Assembly: GCA_007126675.1 (NCBI GenBank)
Contig: SLAU01000076.1
Coordinates: 1-6,638 of the forward strand
Direction: 5' to 3'
Length of the DNA: 6,638 bases
Source: Balneolaceae bacterium
GTDB lineage: Bacteria; Bacteroidota; Rhodothermia; Balneolales; Balneolaceae
The notes below the pieces were generated by a model. That model worked only from the letters and a program-made list of their open reading frames with translations. It was not told the origin of the DNA and searched no databases. Positions 5,124 to 6,638 of the stretch are shown here, one piece after another. The translations under genes were made by a program, and so were the position numbers. Numbering within the stretch: position 1 is the stretch's first letter; each line of letters begins with the position of its first letter.

Positions 5124-6373
5124 AAAACTGGCTGATTATGATATGCAGCTTAGGAATAATACCGTCTAATTTATTTGCCCAAAATTGGCAATCAGCTTTT
5201 AGTATGGATACAAGAACCGGATATACCACAAATACATATTTAAATCCATTGATTTCAGAGTGGGACAGAGCAATAGATACAGGCTATCTGTTTATTTCAC
5301 CAATGGGTCAGCTGGCGTATACCGGTAATAATATTTCCGGTGATTTGACCGGTGGTGCTGTATATAATTCTTTTTTTGATGACAGAGAAAACTGGACCGG
5401 CGGATTCACCACATCAGGTATTCGTTATCATTTTACAAACAGCTTATCCGCTACAGTGAGTGGCGGAGCCAGCTACTTTTCTACCATATATGACCGCTCG
5501 TTTTTTTGGGTACAGCCGGGTTTTAACTGGTCGTTCAGTACATTTTCACAATTGCGCGTAAAAGCCGGGCCGGCGTACAGGAAACTCAGCGGAATACTTA
5601 TTGAAGAAGTACAGGAACCAAATTACCAGAGATTTAACAGCTATTCAGCTGAAGTACAACACTGGAGAAATTTTCAATGGCAGTTCAGAGGTATTGTTTA
5701 CGGAAACCTTGACGACATAACCGGAAATATCGGTGTTCGGGGATCGGCTGAATACTGGAGAAGCAGAAACTGGCAACTGTCGATGAGAGCCGGGCTGGAA
5801 CAATTTCGATACGAAATGATCCTGGATGGTGGTGCTAACGGCGGGCTGCCAATCGGAAGCCCGGCAACGAGCGGTGATGTAGTGAGTGATGAAGCCGACA
5901 GGATTTTACGGGCCGGTATTGGATCAACGTACAGAGTAAACTCCGGTATCGCATTTAATCTAAATGCAGACTATTTAAATTATTTTTCCACTGCAACAGA
6001 GGAGTCAATTAATGACTATCACATTTCCGCCGGTATACAGTTTTCTGTAAACAGACCGCTTGGAAGAAGCAGTGGAGCAACAGCCGAGTGGAAGCAAAAT
6101 GAAACTCAGGTAGTGTTACTGAAATTAAACTACACAGGAGACGGGCAGTTATACATACTGGGAGATTTTAACGATTGGGAACGACCCGGCATTCCTTTAA
6201 CTCGTCAGGCAAGAAACCGCTATGTGGCAGAACTCTCACTTGAATCGGGTGCGCATGAGTACAAGATTTTATTGATAGAGGGGGATGAGGAAAAATGGAT
6301 CGACTTTTCGGATGATACATTTACAGTATCAGATGGATTTGGAGGTGAAAACGGATTGATATTTATAGACTAA
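5120..6373 (+). CDS. Outer-membrane beta-barrel protein with a C-terminal CBM48/AMPK-beta-like domain
   Basis: A 417-residue exported protein. A signal peptide (M-K-N-W-L-I-M-I-C-S onward) probably is cut after Ala20 (L-F-A before Q-N-W). Residues 25-310 alternate aromatic/hydrophobic with polar residues in many short amphipathic strands and Gly/Asn/Asp turns, typical of an outer-membrane barrel; the strand count is uncertain. After a linker (311-328), residues 329-417 form an E-set domain like the one in the upstream anti-sigma factor: I-L-G-D-F-N-D-W (346-353), G-A-H-E-Y-K-I (377-383), K-W-I-D-F (392-396), D-G-F-G-G-E-N (405-411). Trp353, Lys382, Trp393 and Asn411 sit where AMPK-beta contacts sugar. 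The start codon overlaps the anti-sigma stop (ATGA), implying coupled translation. Because the barrel precedes the domain, the domain may project into the periplasm, near the anti-sigma sensor. Substrate or transport role unknown; it is neither a TonB receptor nor a SusD, since plug and lipobox are lacking. Confidence 0.85.
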   Translation: MKNWLIMICSLGIIPSNLFAQNWQSAFSMDTRTGYTTNTYLNPLISEWDRAIDTGYLFISPMGQLAYTGNNISGDLTGGAVYNSFFDDRENWTGGFTTSGIRYHFTNSLSATVSGGASYFSTIYDRSFFWVQPGFNWSFSTFSQLRVKAGPAYRKLSGILIEEVQEPNYQRFNSYSAEVQHWRNFQWQFRGIVYGNLDDITGNIGVRGSAEYWRSRNWQLSMRAGLEQFRYEMILDGGANGGLPIGSPATSGDVVSDEADRILRAGIGSTYRVNSGIAFNLNADYLNYFSTATEESINDYHISAGIQFSVNRPLGRSSGATAEWKQNETQVVLLKLNYTGDGQLYILGDFNDWERPGIPLTRQARNRYVAELSLESGAHEYKILLIEGDEEKWIDFSDDTFTVSDGFGGENGLIFID

Positions 6374-6384
6374 ACAACAGAACA

Positions 6385-6638
6385 ATGGAAAACCTAAAAT
6401 TATACATATCGAAACTTAGTGCAGCGTTGCTTTTTGTATTGATGCTGGGGCTGCCGGCATTTACAGCAGCACAAAATGGTACGCTGTCTGAATTGATTGA
6501 ACAGGCAAGAGAAGCAGGTATAGAGCAATCACGAATTGCAGACCTGCAAGACAGAGCGGAAGCAAGAGGCATTACAGATGACCAGCTCATGCAGATTATA
6601 GCACCGGCTGTATCGATGGCAGAGAAAAATCTGCCGCA
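6385..6638 (+). CDS. Secreted helical-repeat protein of unknown function (3' end cut by window)
   Basis: Starts at ATG 6385, 11 bases after the stop of the barrel gene, and runs off the right edge after 84 codons. Residues 1-29 are a signal peptide (Lys5/Lys10, hydrophobic L-L-F-V-L-M-L-G-L-P, then A-F-T-A-A before Q-N), so the product is periplasmic or exported. The mature part is helical and shows two tandem 17-residue units, starting at Leu37 and Leu54: L-I-E-Q-A-R-E-A-G-I and L-Q-D-R-A-E-A-R-G-I share the Leu, Ala41/Ala58, Gly45/Gly62 and Ile46/Ile63 positions, and Ile51/Leu68 also recur. It resembles no family I can name. Its place in the operon suggests a role at the envelope with the barrel protein. 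The start has no clear Shine-Dalgarno, but the signal peptide supports it. Confidence 0.78.
   Translation, partial: MENLKLYISKLSAALLFVLMLGLPAFTAAQNGTLSELIEQAREAGIEQSRIADLQDRAEARGITDDQLMQIIAPAVSMAEKNLP

Noticed and set aside
5029..5229. Minus-strand 66-codon frame across the anti-sigma/barrel junction
   Set aside because: It is antisense to the coupled ATGA junction and has no motif.
5120..6373. TonB-dependent receptor (SusC-like) identity for the barrel protein
   Set aside because: At 417 residues it is far too short, and there is no plug domain or TonB box; the only recognisable extra domain is the C-terminal E-set one.
6363..6590. Minus-strand 75-codon frame at the right end
   Set aside because: The plus strand there encodes a convincing signal peptide and a helical repeat in line with the operon; the antisense product is Ser/Ala-rich without a domain.

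Overview
The window looks like chromosomal DNA of a moderately AT-rich, Gram-negative bacterium of the Bacteroidota/Rhodothermota/Balneolota assemblage. A halophilic Balneolota-type genome is my best guess. The reasons are a type IX secretion C-terminal sorting domain with an N-Y-P-N-P-F-N-P-T-T start at the left edge, mostly weak Shine-Dalgarno sites, an outer-membrane barrel gene coupled to an ECF sigma/anti-sigma pair, and a compatible-solute gene. The taxonomic call is inference from family content, not from a marker gene.

Layout. At 2-274 (+) lies the 3' end of a secreted T9SS substrate, followed by a strong intrinsic terminator (306-338). From 3625 down to 366 three genes run on the minus strand: an M20-like metallohydrolase relative (3625-2468), a glucosyl-3-phosphoglycerate synthase of the GT81 type (gpgS, 2475-1507) that overlaps it, and, after a roughly 210-bp palindromic intergenic repeat (1298-1508), a HAD-superfamily hydrolase (1277-366). 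GpgS makes the phosphorylated precursor of glucosylglycerate, a compatible solute. The HAD protein is a candidate for the phosphatase that finishes the pathway, but its nucleophile motif is D-x-Y rather than the D-x-D usual in HAD phosphatases. The M20-like protein lacks the usual catalytic Glu-Glu pair.

A 227-bp divergent intergenic region (3626-3852) carries a good ECF-type promoter (TGTAAC, 16-bp spacer, CGTC) facing right and two inverted repeats that may be operators. To the right is a tight plus-strand operon: an ECF sigma factor (3853-4413), a single-pass membrane anti-sigma factor whose periplasmic end is a glycogen-binding (AMPK-beta/CBM48-like, E-set) domain (4416-5123), a secreted outer-membrane beta-barrel protein that ends in a second domain of the same type (5120-6373), and the start of a secreted helical-repeat protein (from 6385, cut by the window edge).

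The operon at 3853-6638 is the most interesting part. It has the layout of a cell-envelope signalling system in which a sigma factor is held by an anti-sigma factor carrying a carbohydrate-binding-type sensor, co-transcribed with an outer-membrane protein carrying a matching domain. The likely ECF promoter in front of it suggests autoregulation. The ligand, and whether the two like domains meet each other or compete for one glycan, cannot be read from the sequence.
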